Source of the DNA: Xylocopa sonorina
Taxonomy: Eukaryota; Arthropoda; Insecta; Hymenoptera; Apidae
Assembly: GCF_050948175.1 (NCBI RefSeq)
Contig: NC_135203.1
Span: 682,001-746,000 of the forward strand
DNA: 64,000 bases
Direction of reading: 5' to 3'
Shown: positions 11,736 to 23,870 of the stretch, in pieces
Position numbering within the stretch: position 1 is the first letter of the stretch
Layout of the letters: every line of letters starts with the position of its first letter
Position numbers and translations under genes: made by a program
The notes under the pieces: model-generated
Databases searched by the model: none
What the model saw: only the letters and a program-made list of their open reading frames with translations
Told to the model about the DNA's origin: nothing

Positions 11736-14536
11736 CCGCTCCGAGTCTTTCACCCTTCTAATTCACGTAACGTCTCCACAATGAACGCCTCGAGCAAAAG
11801 CCTTACACATCCCAACAAGTTGTTACCAACAAAAGCATTTAGCGAATACAAGTAATCTGATAAAGAGACAAACATGATTGGCAACGCGTCTTCTCGTTCT
11901 TTCGATCTTAACAAAATGAGTTTCAGAACGGTCTCGTGAAGCACGACAATAATGTCAGCGTTCTCAGCAACTAACGGGGGGACATCACACCTGAACAATA
12001 GATCCCATCGAAGATTCCATCGTTCATAGGCCAATCCCGTTGATATTCACGCATTCCCGAGTTCCTCCCCCGAAAACGGAGAATCATAAGAGAGGATCGT
12101 CTTCAGGGCGGTGCTATTCATCATCCCTCTGACCCGTGTCGAGTAAATTGAAACGGAAAATTCCCCTCAAGATTAAATACCGGTGATTCTCTAGAAACAA
12201 GGATAGTTGCGATAAAGCAACGGGGGGACAAAAAAAAAATGTCTGTCGCTGTATACACGAGCAATACACAGAATTCCTAGACGAAGCAGTAAATTCCTGA
12301 GCGGCGCCCATAATTTCACCATGCATGATGTTCGTCGAATATGTCCACCCTCTGTTTTCGATCTCTCCTTTCCTAACAGGGGGGAGAAGAAAATTACACG
12401 TAAAATGAAAAATGTACCGCTGTTCTTATTCTTTTAAATTCCCTTAAGCGTTATTCTTTTATTCCCGTAGTAAAATCCTGTTACACGTTTGCACGCGAGC
12501 ATCCATATTGCACTAATCTATAGAATTTTATGCTTTCAATGGAATTCCTTCTCCTAATTTTCACCTTATTTTAATTGAACACACTGTACTGTGAACGATA
12601 CATACAAAAGTAGACAGTTTGAGTCACTGCTCGCCCATTATCCGATCGAATCTACCTTCTACACGTAGAATTTCTACATTTTTTCCTCACTGGGAACCAA
12701 TCTACTGGGTGAGACTAAAAAAGTCGGCCAGAAATTTTTCGCCAAACGTGTTTGGAAAACATTAGCTCAGCTTCTTTTCCTTCGTACCGTTAATTTTGCG
12801 AAGAGAAATTAAAATTCAAATTAGACAATTGTGAATGGTTGCAACCAGTTCGGCTTCGACTGCCTTTTCTGCTTAGGTGTTACGACTCAAGGGGCGTATC
12901 CAGCTCAGAACGGAAAGCGGGACAATTCTAAAACTTTCACTTATTTTGAATTTTTTCAAAGTTTGAGGGTTGATATGGCCTCGGTCCACTATTAATACTA
13001 TGGGATGAGAAAGGATTATTGAAATCTTCCAGGAACGTAGCTGGCAAATGGTCGAGCGAGGCTAAGTAAGCTTAGCGTGTCACCCGAAAGAGAGGATTTC
13101 CTCCTGGTTCGTTCGTTTACGTTCCCTTTATCCCTTAGGCCCTCCTATTCGCTGTCTCTTTTCTCCTCTCCGTTCGGTTTTAATCGAATGCACTCCGCAG
13201 AAAGGGGATTTTATTAAAACGAGCGGGACGCCGAGGGAACGAGTGCTTGCCTCTTCCTCCTTTTTTTAAAGGGATGTCTTAAGAGTGTGACTTCGCGAGA
13301 TTGTGTGCTTTTTTAAGGGGCGTACATAGACAAGTGGCTCGAGTGGAACACTTTTACGAAACGAGGGTTTTGTCTGGAAATTTTTAGAACAACATTCGTC
13401 AGTTTTTAAAACCTACCAAATTTTTTACCAATTAAAATTTTACGCGAATGCACTTCTCAGTTCCCTTCCTAAGTTCAGTTCAGACCTCAGTTTTAAACGA
13501 AAAGGAAGCAGCAAGAGAAACTCAAGTTTGAACGTTGAAAGAAAAGAAGGAAAACGTTGAGAAGAACAAGACGCGAGAAAGGAAACTACCCGTAAACATA
13601 CGCGCGTACCATTTTCTTCTCAGAAATGAACAAAGTGAATCGGTATTCGATACTTCGAACATTCTCACTCGTCACTATCACCAGTTGTACGAAGCTGAAA
13701 CTTTTCTACGCGACTAGAATCGGGGCCAGCGCGGCGGAAGATATATCCAGGGCGATATAATCGAGGCGGAAGGGTGCCTGCACCCTGCTGCAGTCCCAGG
13801 GTGAATCATGCCGCGATACAATCGAGCTGGCGGACGTAAAGCGCTCGCGGTGCCGAGCATCGGCTCTTCTCTACGTCGACGCGGATCCATTTATATCCTC
13901 TTTATATCAAGATGCAATCTGACGATTGGTGAAACGACCGTGCAATTTACTCGAGTGTTCGCCCCGCGACTATTCTTTATCGCCGCGCTGCGATTGCAGC
14001 GAGCGGAACGATAAGTAGCGACCTCGAATTTCCGTGGCGGTGAAATCTGACCATTCGAGGTGTCTCCGCGTTTGCTATTGCTCGTCTTTGTCAGCTGTTA
14101 AGGCTGTTTTTACACTGTCATGTGTCGACTAAAGAGTCAATTCTACAGGGCGACCAAACATTGTATCGGAACTTTGTTTGACTATATACTGTGGCAAACA
14201 ACAGCAACAGTAGCGGTAAAGGTAATTAAGGATCGACGTCTCGCAGGAAATAATATTTTATTCCTTCAAAGCCAAGAATTAAAAGTTTGTGATGTGCGCG
14301 TGACGAAGTGAAGATTGGCGAAATGTGAGGGAAAGTAGGGTTTGGATGAAATGAACTTTATGTTATGACGGTTTGGAAAAGATGAAAACAATATTTGCAG
14401 GTATGACAACAGGAAGAATCTTAGCGGTGGAACAGTTTCATTTTCGACACGAATCGAACCGTGAGCGACAATCGTGACGAAATGAGACACTTGAGTACAG
14501 GTGTCTTTCTGAAAGAATGAAAGTTCAATGAACGCA
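11736..14536. other. intergenic DNA; one coding-like minus-strand frame
   Basis: A 94-codon minus-strand frame at 11750-12034 lies directly upstream of the family D copy in reading direction. It is rich in ordinary hydrophobic and charged residues (contains VVLHETVLKLILLRSKERED). It may be part of the same decayed element. I recognise no family. The remainder is AT-rich, with CpG-rich patches around 13200 and 13720-14090, and shows nothing I can name. Confidence 0.35.
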
Positions 14537-14690
14537 CTGTGGCGGTCCTCCGGTATCCGTCTTTAGAGGTACAGGGATAGGCACACGTGTACATCTCCGT
14601 CTCCGTTCCCCTATACATGTACAATTTCCCGACCTGTCCGTAACATCCCCGCGTCTAAAGCAGGTCCTCCCGTTTCTTCCTGTCCTTCCT
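14537..14690 (+). repeat. decayed relative of the hammerhead-carrying repeat, catalytic core lost
   Basis: It shares TGTGGCGGTC, TAGAGGTACAGG and GACCTG..C..TAA.ATCC..GCGTCTAAAGCAGG with the 6.28-6.5 kb element. After the cleavage-site half (GCGTCTAAAGCAGG at 14651-14664) it passes straight into the pyrimidine tract: CUGAUGA and GAAA are missing. It therefore cannot form a hammerhead. It shows the element is dispersed and that the ribozyme was lost from this copy. Confidence 0.6.
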
Positions 14691-15208
14691 CTCTTACACT
14701 TACAGCAACGCGTTTCAGTAGGAATACTTATCTCTCACTCCTTTAATTTCACAAAAATGAAAAAGGGTTTAACGAAAAGCAAGTGGTGGGAGCAACGAAA
14801 AGTGAAACAATACGACTGAAAATTGAGCTTAGGTCTCCCCTTGAAGGCCACCAATTAACTGGAATCGAACATCTTCTCGCGAAATAATAAACTTGGCTAC
14901 GAATATTTACGACATCAATGGAAGATTCACATTGTATTGTCCGAACTGTTACCTTTGAGGTCTAATAACCGATGATTTCAAATGTTTCCCGTTGGAGCTT
15001 GTCTTTGTGCTCCGTTAATTATTTTGCCCACTATGCGTTACCAATTTGCTGCGAATTCTACCAACGGTGATGGCTTGATTAATTTTATTTATTAAATCGA
15101 ACGGCATGAGATATTTAATTAATTTTCATTCAATTTCATCGCACACGAAGCCATATTGTAATCATCGTCACGTATTTTAAATTTTGTTCATGCGCCAGTG
15201 CCTGTTGT

Positions 15209-15420
15209 TTAACCCTTTGCATTCGAAAGAAAAAGTAAGTTTCTTTTTATAGTTATATAAGTAAACTTTTCCGAATAGATTTCATTTGTAGTCCATTAAC
15301 TGAATAAATAAAGCTATTACAATTCGGTTTTGAATTGAAAATTATTTACAGGAACGTTCGAGTTCGAAGTGAAGTTTTAAACAGTTCCGTTTCAGAGCCC
15401 GTTTGAGTGCAAAGAGCTAA
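15209..15420. repeat. TTAA-bounded MITE, piggyBac-like (family A)
   Basis: The 212 bp segment opens TTAACCCTTTGCATTCGAA and closes with GAGTGCAAAGAGCTAA, so the inverted ends are TTAACCCTTTGCATTC and TTAGCTCTTTGCACTC. TTAA plus CCC is the usual start of piggyBac-type termini. No coding capacity. The right TTAA has decayed to CTAA. Confidence 0.6.
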
Positions 15421-15863
15421 ATATTCCTTCCATTCGAGCATCGATTACCGTTTCTTCTCGGAAGATCTTGCTTTTCCAAATCCACGTCAATTAACGTGCA
15501 CGGAGAGAAATACTATTTCGGTTCGCGGAGAGCTTACGTTTCTATGTCATTCGAGTGGCTCGGCGTATGGGGGATAATATACTCGCGAACCGCGGGATTG
15601 TGTGTAGCGTCTCGGAGACATTACGAACACTGTTCCATCAACCCTCCCGTTCTCTGCTCGGTTCTACGATACCGTACGTTTTTATACCCTCCCACAGACA
15701 AATCGCGCGACGAGATGAAGAGTAACGCGAGCCAGCCGCTTACTCCCCTACTCCCCCTCTCTTTTTATCGTGTAAAATGGATATCCTGTTGAAACCACGA
15801 AACAATACCGTGATCTCTCTCTCGAGTAATCGCTTCGAGTCGGGGTATTACGATACATTGAAC

Positions 15864-16077
15864 CAGCGTTTCCCAAACTGTGTTTTGCGGGACACTAGTG
15901 TTCCACCAAATGTTCAGTGAGAAATTACATATTTGTTTCATTGAATTATTATTTTATGTACCATTTCTTGTCAAATTAAAAATTGAAACATTTTTCTTCT
16001 ACAGGTGTGATATAATAATTGGAATAAATGTTTATATTGTTTATTTATCCGCGATGAGAAAAGTTTGAAAAACAGTG
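15864..16077. mobile_element. hAT-type MITE with 8-bp target duplication
   Basis: The 214 bp element has inverted ends CAGCGTTTCCCAAACT and CACTGTTTTTCAAACT (12 of 16 identical). It is flanked by a perfect 8-bp direct repeat CATTGAAC at 15856-15863 and 16078-16085. An 8-bp duplication and CA..TG ends are diagnostic of the hAT superfamily. It has no transposase and is non-autonomous. The intact duplication suggests it is younger than its neighbours. Confidence 0.85.
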
Positions 16078-16088
16078 CATTGAACGGT

Positions 16089-16205
16089 TGAACTTGTTGA
16101 GGCACAGTGGTGTTTTGAAAATGTCGTCCCACCTTTTTTTATGCCTAAATACGCATACTGGAAAATTTTTTCTACCACCTTGAAATTGCTAAAGAATTCT
16201 GTTTT
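16089..16205 (+). repeat. dispersed repeat family B, copy 2 (left half)
   Basis: The left end GAACTTGTTGAGGCACAGTGG aligns with the left terminus of the 32140 copy. It is followed by TCGTCCCACCTTTTT and TCTACCACCTTGAAATTG. The right half and right terminus are missing. It lies 11 bp from the hAT MITE, so two unrelated elements are adjacent. Confidence 0.65.
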
Positions 16206-18228
16206 CCATACCAATCACTATCTTTGAATATGTTAAAACGATCATTGGGAGCATTAGAATTCATTTATCCATTTGGTAGAGTCAGCAAGGATAAAGAGAC
16301 CGCTAGCCCCACGGTTGGCTCTATAGAAATAAACCAGTAATTAAATTCATTAAGAAGCGAAGTTCACAGGCACATTCCATTAAGCGATGGAAAATTAGGT
16401 ATCTCGTATGGAACGATCTCCGTGGCCGATTAGCGGTCAACTTAAATTAGCAGCTACTTTACACGCTACTTTTAATAGTGACTACTGATGATGATACCGA
16501 CTAGTAATACTGTGAATTTTCGAAGTATTTCTGTTGCAATATTTTTCTGCTATACCGGATCTCTAATCCGTGTCGGTAAGAACAGTCCAATTTATTATCC
16601 CACGAGAGGATTGAAATTAGGGGTTGTAAGTACAAAAATTAATTATGTCAAATAACAGAAAGAGAGGCGTAACGCTTGATATCAAGTCCAGCGCGAAGTG
16701 ATGAATACCACTATTGGTATTTAAGGAATTTGTAAGAGAAGGAGATAGTTTGAAGAGTTCGCGGGAGTAGTCAGGGTTCAAGGATAAGACGTAATTCAGA
16801 AGTGAGACAAGAGACAAATAATAATTACGGTAAATGGCTGTATGCAACGATAATGATGATAACTTGATCTCGTGAGACATCTAGTTGATATGCAACAAAG
16901 AATTTCAAATAAATCCCAATTAACAGGAGAAGTCTCGTTTTTTAAATATAAACGTTGCCGTCGAGAAACGAGAATTGTCGTTTTGCAGCAGAGACAAATC
17001 GGTGAAATACCCAGATTTGTATGAAAAGTTTGCGAAAAACAGTTCATTGCGAGAATGTGTTGATAGCACTCGAAGGTGGAAAGGGGTAGTTTTGACTTAA
17101 CGAACTAATCAGCGACCGGCCTACGTTATGAGAGGTCCTCGTTAAGGGGCGCATGTATCGGCATAGGCTTTTTAATGTATGCGAAGTCATTTCTGATTCG
17201 GCAAAGTCCCACGGCACGGAATGATTCAATCACTCAATCAATGTCTCGTGACAATGTGGGCACTTTGCAGCCTGAAACGGGAACTCGCGTACTGTCTTTC
17301 CTCCTCTCGTTTCGACTCTTTAATTCGACGTGTTGCTGCAGCAACTACAATGTCAGCAACATTACTTTGTGTAACTGTGTACTGCTGTATTATGTTGGAA
17401 ATATCGTAGTATATGAATAGTTTTATAGCGTAGAAACTTGCAACATTCGACTGACAGGATGTTTGGAAGAATATGAATAGAGTGACTGGGTGCGATTGAG
17501 TTCGAAAGGTAGGATGGAGTAAAAAACAGAGAAATAACGACTGAAGTTAAGAAAGTAGAAAGCAGTGGATGTGGGAAGATATTTAACTCCCTTCAAATAA
17601 GATTTCTACGATAAATGTATGCTAATGAAAGAATGAACAAATTTGTATTCCAGCTAATCAAATACAATTTTTGTTATACATAAAAATCTTTTCTTTTTTC
17701 TTGTTGTTTTAAACATTTTGTTTAGCACGTCTATTCCACCTTCGTTCTGGGAATGATTAGAATATGCAAATAGCCGATGAAACGCATCAATCACGCGGGA
17801 GCGTGTCGGGGATCCAGCGCGCGATCCTGCGAAATTAGCAAGCCAATCCCAGGACGCAGATCGCTCGCAGCCGCGTTAACGCGACGGCATCGCGACGCAT
17901 TGAGCGTAATAATTTATAGCGCGAAATTGTTGTCTCCGGAGCCGTGGACTTGGATGACGTACGTAAGACAAATGGCAGAGAAACCAACAGCGACCGGTAA
18001 TCTCTCCATACGCCGGCTGGATATCCGAATGGCAACCACCGAACACGCAGATCCTACGATATCGTTCCATTATCAGCTCGGGGTGGCTGCGATGCGCCAG
18101 CTCATCGGCCATTCACAACGCAATTCCCCAACGATTCAACGGTTCAATTATCGACCTCGACATGTCTCGACGTATAAACAATCGAGAGGTCGTCGTTCGC
18201 ATGAAACGACTGCCGAAGTAAGAAACAT
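16206..18228. other. intergenic DNA, no gene recognised
   Basis: AT-rich, except for a CpG-rich stretch at about 17780-18230 with a 151-codon plus-strand frame and antisense frames. The frame has arginine-rich, low-complexity content and no recognisable domain, so composition explains it. Confidence 0.5.
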
Positions 18229-19142
18229 TTAACCCTTTGCTACTAAGGCAGATTTTGAAACGCACCGATATCACAGTATACAGTAGCGAAACTCTCTGTC
18301 GGCACCTTTGATGTCGATGTACCATAAAATTGAGTGCGCATGCGCGACAGAAGAATCCAAATCGCAATGCCATCTGGATTTCAATCTCACTTGCAATTTT
18401 TTACTCTCTATCTGCCCAACTTATTTTTACGTTTAGTTAATCAAAATTTAATAAAAATAATAAATGTATTATTTCTAATACACTGAAAAACAAGGAAAGA
18501 AAGCAAAAATCGAAGAAATATAAAATACACATGTTACTATGACTATAAAAATGTAAGAACATAAATATTATACAAGATAAAGAAGAGAAAATATAATGAA
18601 AAATTCTTCAATTCTTATAGCCCCTTCTGCATATGTAATACTACAACAAAAAATATGTATTATAGAAAATTACAAAACAATATAAAATATTTATATAAAT
18701 TAACAATTCCCCTAAATTATTTATCAAAATACTTTTAGAAATTAACAATTATTTTAAATTGATTCTTTTTCGCTTTCTTTCCTTTTTCTCCTAAAATCTT
18801 CGAAATAGCTTGAACGTGCTTCAACGCTTTCAAGCAGCTTTCAATAGATATTGAATTCCCTCCAAATTCAGCTTCAGGTTTGGTTAGATATTCAATCGTC
18901 TTTTTGTTTGCTAAGAAAGAGAGAGAAAAAGAAAAACTAAAGAGCAAGTGAGGCAGAAGTTCGGATGGCACTGCGATTCGGTGCCTTGTTTCGCGCATGC
19001 GCATTAAATTTTGTAACAAAATCGTGCCAGTTGCGCTACTGTATACTGTGCCGATATCGACTGTATCATACGATAGGAATTTGTTCACGATGTACAAAGA
19101 ACCGAGTGAGAACAGTGAAACTTTTCTGAGAAGACACTGCAT
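18229..19142. repeat. element with long inverted arms, each holding an NRF-1-like palindrome
   Basis: Arms at about 18258-18394 and 18944-19060 are inverted copies at roughly 75% identity. Shared blocks are CACAGTATACAGTAGCG, GCGCATGCGC and GCAAGTGAG, with an AT-rich interior. The left side is preceded by TTAACCCTTTGC at 18229, the family A terminus; no matching right TTAA terminus was found. Each arm carries a GCGCATGCGC palindrome (18336-18345 and 18993-19002). A 135-codon minus frame (18735-19142) crosses the right arm; its C-terminal 60 residues are lysine-rich and unrecognised. Likely a large foldback or MITE-like element. Confidence 0.6.
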
Positions 19143-19355
19143 TTTACTAGATTAAAATAATATCGTTTGTTTCTTTCTGTTCTATATTGAATTTATTGTT
19201 TCTGTATTATTACGTTGCAAGCTTTTTAAACTGCCTCCAGACGTCAACAATAGTCAAATTATTAAACTGGATGAAATTGAATGTCTTCTCGTTGGCGACA
19301 TCAACAGATCATGTCACGAATCTACAACTTTCTTTTGCTTATTTCTTATTCTTTC

Positions 19356-19514
19356 TTAACCCTTTGCACTTCTTTGTCGAACGTGACTCGACATGAGTAA
19401 ACAGAAACAAAATTGTTTGCAAGTAGCAGTCGAAGAACTGTCCTACTGGAACGCTTTAAATGGTAGGGATTTGTTGACAACAAAATTGAAAATTAATACC
19501 GAGTGTAAAAGGGG
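19356..19514. repeat. TTAA-bounded MITE (family A), short deletion form
   Basis: It opens TTAACCCTTTGCACTTC and ends GAGTGTAAAAGGGG. It is homologous at both ends to the longer 29688-30112 copy: left (C)GACTCGA..T.AGTAAA and inner AGCAGTC.A.GAA blocks match, and the middle is deleted. No coding capacity. Confidence 0.6.
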
Positions 19515-20509
19515 ATGATAAGATTAACCTAATTATTTGGGACTGCACGCTTCGTTCTAAAACTGCTTTATCCCACGATTCGTTCCTTCGCGTCTGAGCA
19601 GGATTATACGTATTCCACTTGAACCCCAAGGCTTCCCACATACTTCACTTTTAGATCCGTTATACCTTCCAACCTTACCAACTCGTAATTCATGTTAAGA
19701 AAAACAAAAGCAGGAATTCCACTTGTCCATTCAATTCAACGGAATATCAACTGAAATTACACCGATGACAAAAGAATCATCCCTTTCCAGGATTCCCTCG
19801 CAACTTGTATAGCACGCAAATGGTCGAGTCCCCATAGAAACAAACATTGCCTTATTCATACACCTGGCCTCCCACATAATAGCCTTTCCATCGGATTTTT
19901 ACCATGCAGATTAAATCACGTAAAGAAGAGCTATCCACGTAAAAGTGAACGCAAACGTGCGCCGATTTCCAAAGAGTCCATTCTCTAGAGCGACTCGAAT
20001 TCACGGTGCACGTGGCTCTAAAACGGTTGGGAAATTATTGCCCGTTTCTCTACTTACACCAATTTTACCGAATCGTCCCGCGAACGTGCCATTGAACAGC
20101 GAAGGAAAGGGGCGGTGGGTGAATGAAGGGTCCTCGGGTTGCACGGGAACTCTGGTTCAACAAACAATCGAAAATTCACGATGGCGACTACGTCGCGCGC
20201 GGACATATTTCATTCTGAAACTAATCCATGAATAATCCTTTGATTTATGAAGACCTCCCAGCGCCGCTTCTGCTTCTGATCAGCCGATAAACCGGTGAAT
20301 CAGTCGGGCAGCTTTAATCGATCAACAATTTTAGCATCCGCGTGCGTAGACCCTTCGTGTCCGGCGATCGAACAGGTCTTCGTGACACACGACGATACTG
20401 TTGTCGAATATTTCGAAAGTTTTGCTTTTCGAATGGGTTAAGTAATAGGAAATGATCGTTACGTGATATTTATTATATATCAATACATTGCAGTGTAGTA
20501 GTATAAATT
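19515..20509. other. intergenic DNA, no gene recognised
   Basis: Mixed composition, somewhat CpG-rich at about 19930-20330. No coding or RNA signal I can support. Confidence 0.5.
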
Positions 20510-21415
20510 GATAAATTCCCCTTCGAATTCCAACAGATAACCCCGATTCATAAAGATTCATGTATCGCAACCTTCTAAGTGTAATTGCGTACAACTGGGA
20601 AGCATCTAGTAGTGTAAACAAATCGCAAATCGGACATCGATATCCATCTATACATATATTTCTCATCGAATTCCAACAAATAACCTGGATTGATGGTTCA
20701 TTCTCAAGTTTCGTATTCCGTAACCATCCAAGTGTAATTGCGCACAAATAGGAAATATCTAGTAGCATAAACCAATCGCAGGTCAGACATCGCTATCCAT
20801 CTATATATTTTCCATCGAATTTGAACAAATTTGTTGATTCGATTTCTGTTTCATATCTCGTAACCTTCCAAGTGTAGTCATGTATAATTCCACAAAAATA
20901 TAATTCAATCCATAATTCGATTGGTGTTTTTTTTTCAAGTTTTATGCATCGCGATAATCCAGCAATTCACCTATACATTTCCCATTGAATTCCAACAAAT
21001 GACCTGTATAGGTGGTTCATTCTCAAGTTTCGTATTTCGCAACCTTCCAAATGTAATTGCGCGCAAAGATGAAATATCTAGTAGTGTAAACCAATCGCAA
21101 ATCAGACATCGATATCCACCAATATATTTCTCTCTGATCAAATTCCAGCGAATAACCTATTGCATTTAAGTGTAACCTACCATTTAAGTGTAATTATTGC
21201 GCAGAAAGATGAAATGTCTAATGATGTAAACCAACCGCAAATCAGAGATCAATATCCATCTATACATTTCTCATCGAATTCCAGCAAATAACCTCGATTC
21301 GCGTTTCATTTTTGACGTCTCATACGTCGCAACCTTCTAAATGCAATTGCGCAGAAAGATGAAATATCTAGTGGTTGATACCAATCACAAATCCGACATA
21401 GCTTTGCGCCCATAT
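20510..21415 (+). repeat. minisatellite-like tandem array, about six diverged units of 130-160 bp
   Basis: Units begin near 20521, 20668, 20813, 20983, 21139 and 21273. The core order is (C)GAATTCCAACAAATAACC, then CGTA..CGCAACCTTC.AA.TG, then (A)TTGCGC..AAAGATGAAATAT, CTAGTAGTGTAAACCAATCG and a GACATCGATATCCATCTATA block. Spacing and identity vary, and the third unit is most eroded. No open frame is conserved between units, so this is noncoding. No spacer/repeat alternation of CRISPR type is present. Confidence 0.85.
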
Positions 21416-23780
21416 GTATACGTATCTGAGAATGTAATTACGCATAATTGTAAAAATGTTGTAGGAAACATCTAGTTATTAAGTAGCTAGTTTTTAAATA
21501 GATGATTAATATTATAAAAATTCTGTTAAATACAGGCGACGCGTAATACTATCGCTGAGGAGCGAGCAACCAACTGGCAATTCGGAACGGAGCCCAGGAA
21601 CGAACGGTCGAATTCCTGGCACTCGAATCAGTCCGCGGCCTCGCGTAGCTCGCGCGTCAGTCCCGGGACGACGGCAGAGCCAACGCGTCGCGACGTCGCG
21701 CTCCGAAGGTTGCCGAGCAACCAAATGAATATGCGCAATTACCGTAGGACCGGGCGAGAACGAGCGGACGTACGCCAAGTGGGAGTTGCCGCGGAGATTG
21801 TAAAATAGAATATATCCCGCAATCACCCGGCCATCTAACGCGATCGAACATAAAAGCTCGGCCGTGAACCGAAAGAAACTACGTCGTCACCCGACCAGAT
21901 GGTCCTCCCTTATCCCGATCGCAAAAGAAACCTTACCATGATTATTTACCACGTCTCTTCTGTGGACTCATTCACTCGTTTAAGAAAGAAAAAGAGGAAG
22001 ATTTTTTGGAATATTCTCTCCTTATTTATTCTTCAATCGTTTAAGAATTTAATTTCACTTTCTTTTCGCTTCATTTCATTTTTTAAGAAGCTATCAGAGG
22101 AACATTATGACTTTTACTATTACTCAAATAGATTTCCAGGTAGATTACGTACTTAATTTCTTGGCATAGAATGTGTTTATATGTAGAAATGGCAATGTTT
22201 GCAACGAGCCGCCGCTTTAATTTCATCGGGGCAGCTATTGAAACATCATTTTTTTCCAAAACAGCTGCCTCGAAACGCGAGAGATATTAAAAGCATTAAA
22301 TTAGAAACTGTAGTGTATACCGTGAAAGCATTTTGTTATAAAGGATACTGAAATAAAGGATGAAATTGTCTGTGTCAGTGTCATCAACATTAAGACAGTT
22401 AGAATCGTCAACACTCTGACAAAAAATTCCAAAGTATGCTGCGACAAACACGCTCTCCTTTAACGCCATTATTTCACGAAATACATCTACGCTGGCTCAA
22501 ACTACAGGCTGGCTCATAACGTTGTTTCGAGAATTGCCAATTACTCGCAAAAATTCCCACAATCTTTCAAATTATGTGGCAACGATTTACATGCAAATCT
22601 TGTAAACCAGCAACTGTCCTTCCGCAAACAAGTTATTCGTGGCGTCCCTAAATAAAAGCAAGCAAAATGTTGCGAGAAGGCCACAAGAGGGCCAAACTCA
22701 ATTTCCCTCAAATATACAACACTCAGGAGCCAAAAAATTTATTACAAACCAAAAAAAAACCCAAGGAAGAAAGTAAACTATTCGTAACCAAAATGTATCA
22801 TCGACGATATTTTATGAAAATAGAAAAACGCATTTTTCAGCAGGGTTGTACACCTTAAGAAAATGGGAAATTTTCATATCGAATGAAAATTTTTGGACGT
22901 TTAATTAAAAATGAGACGATGAACGCGATTAATCAGACTTCCTTTAATCCCCGAGGCTTACGTCAATTTCGGTTCAACGTTTTAATTGTCTCGATGTCGG
23001 CCAGAGTTTAGACCGGAAGCGTCTCGATAAATATTAATAAGAGCATTTCCCACCCAGTGCCAGACTCGCAGAAATGAAATACACGATTTGTAATATCGTT
23101 CACGGCCTCCTTTTGGAGCGATGTTTAAATCTGCTGATCTGGAGAACGTATCGGAGAACTGATTCGCGTTAACCTTTCGAATGGCGACCATTAAGTTTCA
23201 TTTCTCCATTCACGGTGATTTTTTCCACTAGCATTTATTTCCTCTGCCAAAAATATCCTTGCAAACACGCATAATTCTAACGCACCAATCTATTTCCTGC
23301 AGGAATCTCGACATTTTCTAAGCGCAACAAAGTTTTCTAACTGCAACAGAATCATAAGCGCAAGATTTCTATGCGCAACCACAATCACAAGCGGAAACTT
23401 TCCAAGTAACTACGGTATCGCAAGGGCAAGTTTTCTAAGTACCTTCAGACGCTTCTTGTGCGCTTCAGCGCAAAACTCACTCCCATTAAATATTAGCAAC
23501 AAAAAGAATAAAACAGAACCTAATTTATTTTAATAAATAAATTAAAAAATCGAAATCTATATTAAAGAATTTTCCACGTGCCTGATATATTATTTTCTAT
23601 TCGAAACGAAGGAAATTGTTGACAATATGTTTGTTCTGACTATCTGCAAACATTTTGCGGAATAAATTTCCACCACTCATTGGTATCACTGTGGCCATGG
23701 TAACACAGAGAGGAAACTATTGTATATCCTCCGCGGCATACTTTGAACCAAGGAAAATACAAGGGATAAATGGGGAGAGA
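21416..23780. other. intergenic DNA with a CpG-rich block
   Basis: About 21535-21900 is CpG-rich, with overlapping frames on the minus strand that I attribute to composition. The remainder is AT-rich. No domain or RNA gene is recognised. Confidence 0.5.
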
Positions 23781-23787
23781 GAATGCG

Positions 23788-23870
23788 AGCAAAAGAAAGG
23801 GACAGAGAGAAAGAAAGAGAAAGAGAAAGAGAGGGGGAGGGGGAAAGAAAGAGAGAGAGAGAGAGAGCGA
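23788..23870 (+). repeat. (GA)n / GAAA-rich purine tract
   Basis: An almost uninterrupted purine run with GAGAGA and GAAAGA units. It offers GAGA-type binding sites and potential triplex (H-DNA) structure. A second tract lies at 27247-27291. Confidence 0.85.

Noticed and set aside
17777..18232. 151-codon plus-strand frame
   Set aside because: Lies in a CpG-rich block with antisense frames also open; arginine-rich, no domain or homologue recognised.
20510..21415. Periodic array considered as a CRISPR-like structure
   Set aside because: Whole units are similar to each other, with no short exact repeat alternating with unique spacers, and the genome is eukaryotic.
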